DNA from: CAJCJE01 sp036494465
Lineage (GTDB): Bacteria; Actinomycetota; Actinomycetes; Mycobacteriales; Pseudonocardiaceae
Direction: 5' to 3'
Length of the DNA: 64,000 nucleotides
NCBI GenBank assembly: GCA_036494465.1
Contig: DASXOJ010000201.1
Location: 20,919 to 84,918 of the forward strand
A program made the position numbers and the translations under genes. Shown here in pieces: positions 9,526 through 17,980 of the stretch. A model generated the notes under the pieces. It searched no databases, had not been told where the DNA came from, and saw only the letters and a list, made by a program, of their open reading frames with translations. The stretch's first letter is position 1; each line of letters begins with the position of its first letter.

Positions 9526-11421
9526 TCAGTTGCCAGTGCCCACCGATTCGGTATCGATTTCCTGACTTTGGAACTGAGTGCGGTAGAGGTCGGCATACAA
9601 CCTGTTCTCCGCCAGCAGTTCCTGGTGCGTGCCCCGCTCCACGATCTGACCGTTGTTGATCACCAGGATCACGTCGGCCGTGCGCACCGTGGACAACCGG
9701 TGCGCGATCACCAGGCTGGTCCGGCCGCGCAACGCGGTGGCCAGCGCCTGTTGCACCGCAGCCTCGGATTCCGAGTCCAGGTGCGCGGTGGCCTCGTCGA
9801 GGACGACCACCGTCGGGGCCTTGAGCAGCAGTCGGGCGATGGCGAGCCGCTGCTTCTCACCACCGGAGAGCCGGTAGCCGCGATCGCCGACGACCGTGTC
9901 CAGGCCCTGTGGCAGGGACTCGATCAGCGACAGGATCTGCGCTCCGTGCAGCGCGTCGACGATCTGTTCGTCGGTCGCGTCCGGGCTGGCGTAGCGCAGG
10001 TTCTCCCGGATCGTGTCGTGGAACAGGTGCGCGTCCTGGGTGACCATGCCGACGGTGGACCCCAGCGAGTCGAAGGTCGCGTCGCGCAGGTCGGTGCCGT
10101 TGATCCGGATCGCGCCGCCGCGCGGGTCGTAGATGCGCGAGACCAGGTAACTGATCGTGGTCTTGCCCGCGCCGGACGGACCGACCAGCGCAATCAGCTG
10201 ACCGGGCTCGGCGGTGAAGGTGATCTCGTGCAGGATCTGCTGGTCGGGCAACGAGTCCAGCACCGCGACCGATTCCAGCGACGCCAGCGACACCTCTTCC
10301 GGTCTCGGGTAGCTGAAGTCGACGTGGTCGAACTCGATCCGCGCCGGACCGGTGGTGATCGCCTTCGCGTCCGGCTTCTCGGCGATCATCGGTTCCAGGT
10401 CGAGCACCTCGAAGACCCGGTCGAACGAGACCAGCGCGGTCATGATGTCCAGCTGCACGTTGGACAGGCCGATCAGCGGACCGTAGAGCCGGTTGAGGTA
10501 CGAGGTCAGCGCGACGATCGTGCCGACGTTGAGCACCCCGGCAATCGCCAGCGCACCGCCCCAGCCGTACACCAGCGCGGTGGCAAGCGACGCGGTCAGC
10601 ATCAGCGCGACGAAGAACAGCCGCGCGTACAGCGCCTGCTTGATGCCGATGTCGCGGACCCGGCCCGCGCGCTGGCTGAACGAGGTGAGTTCCTCGCCGG
10701 GCCTGCCGAACAGCTTCACCAGCAGCGCGCCGGAAACGTTGAACCGCTCGCTCATGGTCGCGTTCATGCTGGCGTTGAGCTCGTAGGACTCGCGGGTGAT
10801 CTTGGCGAGTCTGGCGCCCATCCGCTTGGCCGGGATCACGAACACCGGCAGGATGACCAGCGCGACCAGGGTGATCTGCCAGGACAGCACCAACATGGTG
10901 GCGAGCACCAGGATCACCGTCATCAGGTTGGACACCACCGAGGACAGGGTGTCGGTGAACGCCTGCTGCGCGCCCATCACGTCGTTGTTGAGCCTGCTGA
11001 TCAGCGCGCCGGTCTGGGTCCTGGTGAAGAACGCCAGCGGCATCCGCTGGATGTGCCCGAACACCTTGGTGCGCAGGTCGTAGATCAGGCTTTCGCCGAC
11101 CCGCGCGGACACCCACCGCATGCCGATGGACAGCCCCGCGTCGAGCACGGCAAGTCCGGCGAGCAGCGCGGCGCAGTCGATGACGACGCCCAGGTCCTTG
11201 CCGATGATGCCGTTGTTGATGACCTCCCGGAAGATCAGCGGGTTCACCACGCTGATCGCCGCGTCGACGACGACCATCACCAGGAACACGCTCAGGATGC
11301 GCCGGTACGGCAGGACGAACTTGAGCATCCGGCGCCAGGTACCCGGCGTGATGTTCTCCTTGAGTACGGACCGGTCCCGTCGCAGGCCCCGGACACCGCC
11401 CAGCATTGCCCCAGGTCTCAT
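9526..11421 (-). CDS. ABC exporter, fused membrane and ATPase domains
   Basis: A 631-residue half-transporter. Residues about 30-330 hold six predicted membrane helices. The C-terminal ATPase has Walker A GPSGAGKTT, the Q-loop region MVTQDAHLFHD, signature LSGGEKQR, Walker B VVVLDEAT and the switch His in IAHRLS. This is the MsbA/LmrA-like multidrug or lipid exporter fold, and it would work as a homodimer. Its start overlaps the MarR stop by 4 bases, so the two are co-transcribed and the substrate is probably a toxic compound sensed by that MarR. All catalytic motifs look intact. Confidence 0.93.
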   Translation of the reverse strand: MRPGAMLGGVRGLRRDRSVLKENITPGTWRRMLKFVLPYRRILSVFLVMVVVDAAISVVNPLIFREVINNGIIGKDLGVVIDCAALLAGLAVLDAGLSIGMRWVSARVGESLIYDLRTKVFGHIQRMPLAFFTRTQTGALISRLNNDVMGAQQAFTDTLSSVVSNLMTVILVLATMLVLSWQITLVALVILPVFVIPAKRMGARLAKITRESYELNASMNATMSERFNVSGALLVKLFGRPGEELTSFSQRAGRVRDIGIKQALYARLFFVALMLTASLATALVYGWGGALAIAGVLNVGTIVALTSYLNRLYGPLIGLSNVQLDIMTALVSFDRVFEVLDLEPMIAEKPDAKAITTGPARIEFDHVDFSYPRPEEVSLASLESVAVLDSLPDQQILHEITFTAEPGQLIALVGPSGAGKTTISYLVSRIYDPRGGAIRINGTDLRDATFDSLGSTVGMVTQDAHLFHDTIRENLRYASPDATDEQIVDALHGAQILSLIESLPQGLDTVVGDRGYRLSGGEKQRLAIARLLLKAPTVVVLDEATAHLDSESEAAVQQALATALRGRTSLVIAHRLSTVRTADVILVINNGQIVERGTHQELLAENRLYADLYRTQFQSQEIDTESVGTGN

Positions 11422-11909
11422 GCTCCCCTGCCCCGTTTCCCTCGCTCGGTTCGCGCGCAGCCGTCGTTGTCGCGTTCGACGACGACCCGCAGCAACGCCA
11501 ACAACCTGCGCTGTTCGTTTTCTTCCAATCGCCCGAAGACGGTGGCCGCGGCCTGGTGTCGAGCGGCGCCCATTCGCGCCAATGTCTCGCGGCCGCTGGG
11601 TGTCAACTCGACGAGTACAGAGCGGCGGTCAGCCGGGTCCGGCCAGCGCCCAGCCAGACCGGCGTCCTCCAGCCCGTCGACCAGGTCGGTCGCGGAACGG
11701 GGCACGACGCGCAGCCGGTGCGCGATGTCGACCATGCGCAGCGCTCCCGCGTCAGCCAGCGTCCGCAACAGCCTGGCCTGGGCAAACGTGATGCCCAGCG
11801 GTCCGACCTGTTCGGCTCCGGCTTTGCGGATCGTCTTGGCCAGCAGCATGCTGGCCTCGGTCAGTTCCGAAACCAGATCGGCGGCTGCCGCCCCAGTTCT
11901 CTCCGTCAC
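11418..11909 (-). CDS. MarR-family repressor of the ABC exporter operon
   Basis: A 163-residue protein with the MarR winged helix (ITFAQARLLRTLADAGALRMVDIAHRL, RVVPRSATDLVDGLEDAGLAGR) and the wing DPADRRSVLVELT. It starts at GTG 11909 and its last codons overlap the exporter start. A double palindrome lies 5 bases upstream (11914-11934), as expected for autorepression. It most likely releases the operon when the exporter's substrate binds. Confidence 0.9.
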   Translation of the reverse strand: MTERTGAAAADLVSELTEASMLLAKTIRKAGAEQVGPLGITFAQARLLRTLADAGALRMVDIAHRLRVVPRSATDLVDGLEDAGLAGRWPDPADRRSVLVELTPSGRETLARMGAARHQAAATVFGRLEENEQRRLLALLRVVVERDNDGCARTERGKRGRGA

Positions 11910-11913
11910 ATGC

Positions 11914-11934
11914 TGAGGTTACCTCATAATGAGG
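11914..11934. promoter_or_regulatory. Overlapping palindromes upstream of marR/ABC exporter
   Basis: TGAGGTTACCTCA (11914-11926) and CCTCATAATGAGG (11922-11934) are two 13-bp palindromes sharing five bases, giving alternating TGAGG/CCTCA half-sites. On the transcribed strand CATTAT inside the second palindrome can serve as a -10 box, which would place the transcription start about 11 bases before the GTG. This matches a MarR dimer covering its own promoter. Confidence 0.6.
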
Positions 11935-12019
11935 AGGCACAGGATCTACCGTCGGTGCGTACCGGGGTTCACCCACTCGCGGACGCGATCAACCGACTGG
12001 CCAATTGTCTTCGACGCAC

Positions 12020-12586
12020 ATGATGCACAAGTATCAAGAAATGGCGAGCGAATTCCAACGGAGCAAGATTTCCGGTGTTTTCGAAGCGATGGACGCGAAC
12101 GATGACGGACTTCTCGAACAGTCCGATTTCGAGGCATTGGCCGCCCGCTGGACCAGTCTGCGCGGGCTCGAAGCGGGCTCGGCCGAATACGAGACGCTGA
12201 CCGCAATCATGTTGGGCTGGTGGACGGCGCTGCGCACCGGGTCCGATGTGAACCGGGACGACAAGGTGTCACTGGACGAGGTTCTGCTGGTTGTCGACCA
12301 GCTACCGACCATGCTGGACTCGGTCGAGGCCACCGCGACCGCGATGTTCGAGGCCACGGACGAAAACCAGGACGGGCGGATCTCCGCCGAGGAATACCAC
12401 CAGTTGATCGAGGCGTGGAACGGCGTGGAAACCGACACCGACGCGGTGTTCCCGCTATTGGACCTCAATCACGACGGGCACGTGTCACGCACGGAATTCA
12501 CCGAACTGTGGACGCAGTTCTGGGTCGGCAACGACCCGGCCGAACCGGGCACCTGGGTGTTCGGCCGGTTCCCGCAACCCGCCTGA
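12020..12586 (+). CDS. EF-hand calcium-binding protein (calerythrin-like)
   Basis: An acidic protein of about 188 residues with four EF-hand loops: DANDDGLLEQSD, DVNRDDKVSLDE, DENQDGRISAEE and DLNHDGHVSRTE. Loops 3 and 4 are canonical. Loop 1 ends in Asp instead of Glu at position 12, and loop 2 has Asp instead of Gly at position 6, so these may bind more weakly. The arrangement matches the actinomycete calerythrin family of cytosolic Ca2+ buffers or sensors. The start is uncertain: ATG at 12020, 12023 or 12041, or TTG at 12005, none with a clear ribosome site. Confidence 0.88.
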   Translation: MMHKYQEMASEFQRSKISGVFEAMDANDDGLLEQSDFEALAARWTSLRGLEAGSAEYETLTAIMLGWWTALRTGSDVNRDDKVSLDEVLLVVDQLPTMLDSVEATATAMFEATDENQDGRISAEEYHQLIEAWNGVETDTDAVFPLLDLNHDGHVSRTEFTELWTQFWVGNDPAEPGTWVFGRFPQPA

Positions 12587-12596
12587 TCCGGCCCGC

Positions 12597-12977
12597 TCAG
12601 CCGTCGAATTCGTCGATGGCCCGCTGCGCGATGGCGAAGGCCGTGTTCGCCGAGGGCACACCCGCGTAGATCGCGGTGTGCAGCAGGACCTCGCGGATCT
12701 CGTCCGTGCTCAGCCCGTTGCGCAACGCAGCCTTGACGTGCATGCCCAGTTCGCCCTCGGCGCGCAACGCGGTGAGCACGGCCAGCGTCACGCAGCTGCG
12801 GGTGCGCCGGTCGAGTCCGTCGCGCTGCCAGACCTCGCCCCACGCGTAGCGGGTGATGAAGTCCTGGAAGTCGGCGGTGAACTCGGTGGTGCCGGCAGTT
12901 GCCCGGTCGACGTGCGCGGCGCCGAGCACCTCGCGACGGGTCGCCATACCGGCCTCGTGGTGGTCGCGGTCGTCCAT
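12597..12977 (-). CDS. pcaC: 4-carboxymuconolactone decarboxylase
   Basis: A 126-residue protein beginning MDDRDHHEAG. The CMD domain is visible in FQDFITRYAWGEVW, the RTRSCVTLAVLTAL helix and HVKAALRNGLSTDEIREVLLHTAIYAGVPSA. It decarboxylates gamma-carboxymuconolactone to 3-oxoadipate enol-lactone. It follows pcaD with only 2 bases between stop and start, and its GGAGG ribosome site is inside the last codons of pcaD. In many actinomycetes these two activities are fused as PcaL. Here they are separate. Confidence 0.93.
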   Translation of the reverse strand: MDDRDHHEAGMATRREVLGAAHVDRATAGTTEFTADFQDFITRYAWGEVWQRDGLDRRTRSCVTLAVLTALRAEGELGMHVKAALRNGLSTDEIREVLLHTAIYAGVPSANTAFAIAQRAIDEFDG

Positions 12978-12979
12978 GA

Positions 12980-13738
12980 TCAGCCTCCGAAGTGGCGCAG
13001 CAGCAGGTCGGTGATGACGGCGGGTTGTTCCACCGTGGCCAGGTGCGCGGCGTGCGGCACGACGTGCAACCGCGCGCCCGCGATCCCGGCCGCGATGACC
13101 TCCGCATGCGACGGCGGCGTCGCCGGGTCGTCGGCGCCCGCGATGATCGTGGTCGGCGCGGTGATCGCGGGCAGGTCCGCGCGCAGGTCCATGGCGGCGA
13201 TCGCCTCGCAGCAGCCCGCGTATCCCTCGTCCGGCGTGCCGATCATCATCTCCCGGCACCAGGCGGCGGTGTCGGGCTGATCGGCGATGAACTCGCCGGT
13301 GAGCCAGCGCCGCACGCCCGCGTCGGCGATGGCCCCGGTGCCCTCGGCGCGCACCAGCGCCGCGCGGTCCCGCCACATCTGGGCGGGGCCGAGCAATGCC
13401 GAGGTACACAGCAGCGCCAGTCTGTCCACTCTGGATGGTTCGTGCGCGGCGAGCCACATGCCGGTCATGCCGCCGAGCGAGAGCCCTGCGAGGTGCGGGC
13501 GGGCGATGCCGAGCTCGTCGAGCAGGCCAATCAGATCGCCTGCCAGATCGGCGATGGTGTACGGGCCGGGTGGCACCTCGGATTCGGCGTGGCCGCGCGT
13601 GTTGTAGCGCAGCACGCGGAACCGCGTGGTCAGCGCTGGCACCACGCCGTCCCACATCCGCCAGTCGCTGCCGATCGAGTTCGACAGCACCAGTACCGGC
13701 GCGTCCTCCGGGCCGTCGATGCGGTGCGCCAACCTCAC
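12980..13738 (-). CDS. pcaD: 3-oxoadipate enol-lactonase
   Basis: A 252-residue alpha/beta hydrolase. The nucleophile Ser is in the elbow GLSLGG, the acid Asp is in AGADDPATP and the His is in VPHAAHLATVEQP. It opens the enol-lactone to 3-oxoadipate. The GTG start overlaps the pcaB stop (GTGA), so translation is coupled. The protein ends at HFGG, exactly where PcaL proteins continue into the decarboxylase domain. Confidence 0.93.
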   Translation of the reverse strand: MRLAHRIDGPEDAPVLVLSNSIGSDWRMWDGVVPALTTRFRVLRYNTRGHAESEVPPGPYTIADLAGDLIGLLDELGIARPHLAGLSLGGMTGMWLAAHEPSRVDRLALLCTSALLGPAQMWRDRAALVRAEGTGAIADAGVRRWLTGEFIADQPDTAAWCREMMIGTPDEGYAGCCEAIAAMDLRADLPAITAPTTIIAGADDPATPPSHAEVIAAGIAGARLHVVPHAAHLATVEQPAVITDLLLRHFGG

Positions 13739-15075
13739 GTGGCCGCCCTTCCCTGCTGGTACGCGGACAGCGCGCGGTCGACGAACTCGCCCGCGACGCC
13801 GAGATAACCATTCGGGTCCAACGTGGCGTCGAGATCCGCGGCTGACAACACGCGGTTTACCCGCTCGTCGGCGCCGACAACCTCGCGCAACGTCCGGTGC
13901 TCCCGCACCGCCTGCTGCGACAACTCGGTGACCAACTCGTGCGCGGCCAGCCGACCGAGGTCGGCGGTGAGCCGGTTGGTCACGTTCTCGGCGAGCAGCA
14001 ACCCGCCTGTCAACTCGAGGTTGCGTCGCATCCGGTCGGTGTCAACCGACAGACCACAAACGACCTCGGCCAGTCGCGCCGCCGCACCACCGACCAGGTC
14101 GACGAGTTCGCGCAGCGGCTCCCATTCGGTGTGCCAACCGCTGGTGGCACGCTCGTGCTCGGCAGGCATCGCGGACAGGATCGTGGCGACCAGACCGGGT
14201 GTTCGGCGAATCGCGGCGAGCGCGGTGATGCTGCGGATCGGGTTGCGCTTGTGCGGCATGGTCGACGAGCCACCCGCGCCAGCCGGTTCGGCGACCTCGG
14301 CGATCTCCGTCTGCGCCAGCAGGATCACGTCGGTGGCGATCTTGCCCAGCGCACCGGCGACCGCGCCCAGCGCAGTCGCGACCTCGACGACCGGACCGCG
14401 CAACGTGTGCCAGGGCAACGCGGGCTCGGCGAGGTCGAGCCGGTGGGCGAAGGCGTGCAGGATGCCGATGCCGTTGGTGTCCAGGGAGGCGAGGGTGCCT
14501 GCCGCGCCGCCGAGTTGCGCGGGCAGCGCTGCGACGACCTCGCGGAACCGGCGCACGGCGGTGTCGACGCCGGTCAGCCAACCGGCGGCTTTCAGTCCGA
14601 AGGTGGTGGGCACGGCTTGCTGGCCGAGGGTGCGCCCGGCGAGCACGGTGTCGCGGTGTTCGGCGGCGAGCGCGGCGCAACCGGCGAGGACCGAGTCGAG
14701 GTCGGCCGAGAGCGGCACGCTCGCTCGGCGCAGCACCAGCACGGTCCCGGTGTCCAGGATGTCCTGGCTGGTCGCTCCCTTGTGCACGTAGCGCGCGGCG
14801 TCACCGGGGACGAGCTTGGTCAGCGCGGACACCAGCGGTACCACCGGATTGCCCGCCGACCACGACCGCCGCGCCACCTCGTCGACGTCGAACTCGGCCG
14901 CCACGCAGCAGCGGGCGATCGACTCGGCTTCCCGCGCCGGGATCATGCCGACATCGGCGAGCGCGCCGGCGAGCGCGGCTTCCGCGTCCAACATGGCCTG
15001 GATCCAGGCCGGCGCGGACAGCTGCGCCGCGACCGCCGGGGTGCCGAACAGCGGCGCGAACAGGCTGTCAGACAT
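13735..15075 (-). CDS. pcaB: 3-carboxy-cis,cis-muconate cycloisomerase
   Basis: A 446-residue member of the fumarase/aspartase superfamily. The superfamily signature is GSSTMPHKRNP near the middle, and the N-terminus FAPLFGTPAVAAQLSAPAWIQAMLDAEAAL is typical of PcaB. It converts 3-carboxymuconate to gamma-carboxymuconolactone. The ATG at 15075 is chosen because it overlaps the pcaG stop by 8 bases. The longer frame from 15099 adds a Ser-rich tail inside pcaG. Confidence 0.94.
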   Translation of the reverse strand: MSDSLFAPLFGTPAVAAQLSAPAWIQAMLDAEAALAGALADVGMIPAREAESIARCCVAAEFDVDEVARRSWSAGNPVVPLVSALTKLVPGDAARYVHKGATSQDILDTGTVLVLRRASVPLSADLDSVLAGCAALAAEHRDTVLAGRTLGQQAVPTTFGLKAAGWLTGVDTAVRRFREVVAALPAQLGGAAGTLASLDTNGIGILHAFAHRLDLAEPALPWHTLRGPVVEVATALGAVAGALGKIATDVILLAQTEIAEVAEPAGAGGSSTMPHKRNPIRSITALAAIRRTPGLVATILSAMPAEHERATSGWHTEWEPLRELVDLVGGAAARLAEVVCGLSVDTDRMRRNLELTGGLLLAENVTNRLTADLGRLAAHELVTELSQQAVREHRTLREVVGADERVNRVLSAADLDATLDPNGYLGVAGEFVDRALSAYQQGRAAT

Positions 15076-15631
15076 CGAAGAAGACGGTTTCCCGCTCACC
15101 CTGGAAGTGAACGTCGAAGTGGTAACCGTCGCCAGCCGACTGCGCGATCAGCGTGTTCCGCCGGTTCGCATCGACGCTCGCCAGGACGGAGTCCGTCGCG
15201 TTGGCATCGGCTTCGTCCGCGAAGTAGATCCGGGTGACCACGCGGTTCAACAGGCCGCGCGCGAACACGGACACGTCGATGTGCGGTGCCTCGGTGCCGC
15301 CCTCGGGAGTGGGCAGCGCACCGGGCTTCACGGTCAGGATCCGGTACCGGCCGTGTTCGTCGGTGGGACAGCGACCGAAACCCCGGAAACCCGGGGTTGT
15401 CGCGCCGCCGCGCGGATCGTCCGGATGTGTGAACCGGCCGTTGTCGTCGGCCTGCCAGGTTTCCACCAGCGCGTCCGGCACTTCCGCGCCCGAACCGTCG
15501 TAGACGGTGCCGGTGATCCAGATCGCGCCAGCCGTGCCCTCGGCGACCGCGAACGGGCCATCTTCCCAGGGCAGCACCAGGCTCAGGTACGGGCCGACGG
15601 TCTGCGAAGGGGTGCTGAGCAATTCACTCAT
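15068..15631 (-). CDS. pcaG: Protocatechuate 3,4-dioxygenase alpha subunit
   Basis: A 187-residue protein starting MSELLSTPSQTVGPYLS, the usual PcaG beginning. It has the intradiol dioxygenase beta-sandwich landmarks ITGTVYDGSGAEVPDALVETWQAD, GRCPTDEHGRYRILTVKPG and PHIDVSVFARGL. The alpha chain pairs with PcaH and shapes the active site but carries no iron ligands. Its start overlaps the pcaH stop by 8 bases. The longer frame from 15712 lies inside pcaH and is not used. Confidence 0.95.
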   Translation of the reverse strand: MSELLSTPSQTVGPYLSLVLPWEDGPFAVAEGTAGAIWITGTVYDGSGAEVPDALVETWQADDNGRFTHPDDPRGGATTPGFRGFGRCPTDEHGRYRILTVKPGALPTPEGGTEAPHIDVSVFARGLLNRVVTRIYFADEADANATDSVLASVDANRRNTLIAQSAGDGYHFDVHFQGERETVFFDV

Positions 15632-16367
15632 CGTCGTCCTCCTCCTCGAACGGCGTTGCCGCGCTCCCCCGCAGCACGATGTCGAACTCGAAGGCCAGCG
15701 CCCATTCCGCACGAGTGCCTGCCATGTCGAACCGGGAGATCATCCGCTCGCGGGCGGCGGCGTCCGGAATCGCGTTGAAGATCGGGTCCTGGAAGAACAG
15801 CGGATCGTCCGGGAAGTACATCTGGGTGACCAGTCGCTGGGTGAACGCGCGACCAAACAGCGAGAAGTGGATGTGCGCCGGCCGCCAGGCGTTGTCGTGG
15901 TTGCGCCACGGGTACGCGCCGGGCTTGATCGTGGTGAAGTTGTATCGGCCTTCGGCGTCGGTGACCGCGCGGCCGGTGCCGTCGAAGTTGGGGTCGAGCG
16001 GAGCGGGCCAGTTGTCGACCACGTGCCGGTAGCGGCCGCTCGCGTTGGCCTGCCAGAGTTCGACGAGCGTGTTCGGCACCGGTTTGCCGTCGCCGTCGAG
16101 CACCCGGCCGTGCACGATGATCCGCTGGCCGAGCGGTTCGCCCGCGTGTCGCGTGGTGAGGTCGCTTTCGCCCGGCCGCACCCGGTCCTCGCCGAACAGT
16201 GGGCCGGTCACCTCGGTCAGCCGCTGTGGCAGCACCACCAGCGGTTTCGTCGGGTGGCGCAGCCGGGTGCTGCGGTAGCCGGGGGTGTCCAGCGGCGGCT
16301 GGCCGGTCGCGGGTTCGCGGCGGTAGGTCGGCAGCAGCAGACGGGATTCGTTGTGGTCCAGGGTCAT
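15624..16367 (-). CDS. pcaH: Protocatechuate 3,4-dioxygenase beta subunit
   Basis: A 247-residue protein from the ATG at 16367. It carries the Fe(III) ligands of intradiol dioxygenases: Tyr in SGRYRHV, Tyr in GAYPWRN, and the two His in RPAHIHFSLFG. With PcaG it cleaves protocatechuate between its hydroxyl groups to 3-carboxy-cis,cis-muconate. The C-terminus is an acidic run (EEEDDDE) whose codons overlap the pcaG start. It overlaps the upstream pcaJ stop by 4 bases (ATGA). Confidence 0.95.
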   Translation of the reverse strand: MTLDHNESRLLLPTYRREPATGQPPLDTPGYRSTRLRHPTKPLVVLPQRLTEVTGPLFGEDRVRPGESDLTTRHAGEPLGQRIIVHGRVLDGDGKPVPNTLVELWQANASGRYRHVVDNWPAPLDPNFDGTGRAVTDAEGRYNFTTIKPGAYPWRNHDNAWRPAHIHFSLFGRAFTQRLVTQMYFPDDPLFFQDPIFNAIPDAAARERMISRFDMAGTRAEWALAFEFDIVLRGSAATPFEEEDDDE

Positions 16368-17155
16368 TGCTGTCCTCCTGGTGCTTTTGTCGCTTCGAGG
16401 GCGCGCAGCACGGACAGTTCCGCCTCGTCGGGCGGCGTCGTCGTGCCCAGTTCGGGCGCGACGGCGAGGTTCCAGCCGGTGGCTGCCTTGGCCTGTTCGA
16501 CGGTGATGCCGGGGTGTAGCCGGGTGAGTGTCAGCTCGCAGCTGACCGGGTCCGGTTCGAGTACACCGAGGTCGGTGATGACAACCCGGGGTCCACCCCC
16601 GCGCAGGCCGAACTTCTCCCGGTCGCCAGGGCCCTGGCCGAAGCCGACCGACGTGATGAAGTCCAGGTTGTCGACGAAGGTGCGGGCGCTCTGCCGGACG
16701 ATCACGATGACTTGCTGGCAGGACGCGGCGATCTCCGGCGCGCCACCGGCGCCGGGCAGCCGCACCTTGGGGTGTTCGTAGTCGCCGCCGATCACGGTGG
16801 TGTTGATGTTGGCGAAGCGGTCCAACTGGGCGGCGCCGAGGAACCCGACGTCGACCCGGCCCGGCTGGAGCCAGTAGTTGAACACCTCGGGCACACTGAC
16901 CACGGTCAGCGCGGTATCCGCCAGGATTCCGTCCCCAATGGACAGTGGCAGCCGGTCCGGATTGGTGCCAAGGGTGCCGGATTCGTAGATGAGCGCGAGG
17001 TTCGGCGCGTGCGTGCGGCGCGCCAGGTTGGCGGCGGTGGACGGCAGGCCGATGCCGACGAAGCAGAGGAAGTCTGCGGCCTTGCGACCGGCCCGTTCGG
17101 ACAGTTCCCGAGCCGCGACCACGGTCATCATCTCGTCGGCGGTGTAGTCGGTCAT
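16364..17155 (-). CDS. pcaJ: 3-oxoadipate CoA-transferase beta subunit
   Basis: A 263-residue protein starting MTDYTADEMM, overlapping pcaI by 4 bases. It is a CoA-transferase family 1 beta chain. The likely catalytic Glu is in LALIYESGTLG, and glycine-rich segments GFLGAAQLD and LPGAGGAPEIA also fit. With PcaI it moves CoA from succinyl-CoA to 3-oxoadipate. The longer frame (17188) reads into pcaI and is rejected. Confidence 0.92.
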   Translation of the reverse strand: MTDYTADEMMTVVAARELSERAGRKAADFLCFVGIGLPSTAANLARRTHAPNLALIYESGTLGTNPDRLPLSIGDGILADTALTVVSVPEVFNYWLQPGRVDVGFLGAAQLDRFANINTTVIGGDYEHPKVRLPGAGGAPEIAASCQQVIVIVRQSARTFVDNLDFITSVGFGQGPGDREKFGLRGGGPRVVITDLGVLEPDPVSCELTLTRLHPGITVEQAKAATGWNLAVAPELGTTTPPDEAELSVLRALEATKAPGGQQ

Positions 17156-17964
17156 CGGGTCGCCTCCGAGGAGAGTCGGTCCAGCCACTGGGTGAATGCC
17201 TCGCGGTCGCGACCGATCGGATCCCAGTCGCGGTACGCCTGGTTGTCACGCTCGTAGTAGCCGTGCGCGTAGGAGGGACGGGCACCGCCGGGTGCCTCGG
17301 CGACCAGGTTGACCACCCACGAGGGCAGCACGATCGCACCGGGGACCGGGGTCAGCTCGTCGACGACCTCTTCCACCGTCACCAGGCTGCGCTTGGCGGC
17401 GAGCACCGCTTCCTTCTGGACACCGAGAATGCCCCACAGCTGCACGTTGCCGCTGCGGTCCGCGCGCTGCGCGTGCACGATGCTCACGTCCGGGTTCAAC
17501 GCGGGCACGGCGGCGAGTTCCTGGCCGGTGAACGGGCAGGTGATCATCTTGATGGTCTCGGTGTGCTCGGGCAGGTCGGTGCCGGTGTATCCGCGCAGCA
17601 CCGCGAACGGCAACCCGGACGCGCCGGCCACGTAGCGGTTGGCCATGCCGGCGTGTGAGTGCTCCTCGATGGCCAGCGGTACCGGCCAGTCGGCGCCGAC
17701 CGCGTCCCGGAACCGGTGCAGCGAACCGACACCGGGGTTGCCGCCCCAGGAGAAGATCAGCTTGCGCGCGCAGCCCGCGCCGATGAGCTGGTCGTAGATG
17801 AGGTCGGGAGTCATCCTGATCAGGGTCAGCCCGGTGCGGCGCTGGCGGATGATCTCCTGGCCCGCGGCGAACGGGATCAGGTGGGTGAACCCTTCCAGTG
17901 CGACGCTGTCCCCGTCGTGCACCAGCTCGGCGACGGCATCGCTCAACGACACTATCCGCGTCAT
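17152..17964 (-). CDS. pcaI: 3-oxoadipate CoA-transferase alpha subunit
   Basis: A 270-residue CoA-transferase family 1 alpha chain. The N-terminal VSLSDAVAELVHDGDSVALEGFTHLIPFAAGQEIIR and the FSWGGNPGVGSLHRFRDAV segment are typical. It forms a heteromer with PcaJ. The gene starts 16 bases after the pobA stop. No pcaF thiolase lies in the operon, so the last step to succinyl-CoA and acetyl-CoA must be encoded elsewhere. Confidence 0.92.
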   Translation of the reverse strand: MTRIVSLSDAVAELVHDGDSVALEGFTHLIPFAAGQEIIRQRRTGLTLIRMTPDLIYDQLIGAGCARKLIFSWGGNPGVGSLHRFRDAVGADWPVPLAIEEHSHAGMANRYVAGASGLPFAVLRGYTGTDLPEHTETIKMITCPFTGQELAAVPALNPDVSIVHAQRADRSGNVQLWGILGVQKEAVLAAKRSLVTVEEVVDELTPVPGAIVLPSWVVNLVAEAPGGARPSYAHGYYERDNQAYRDWDPIGRDREAFTQWLDRLSSEATR

Positions 17965-17980
17965 CGTGCTCCCTTGCTTG

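Noticed and set aside
9484..11916. 810-codon plus-strand open frame opposite the ABC exporter and MarR genes
   Set aside because: High GC leaves antisense frames open. Its residues are Gln/Arg/Asp repeats, while the minus strand has complete Walker and signature motifs.
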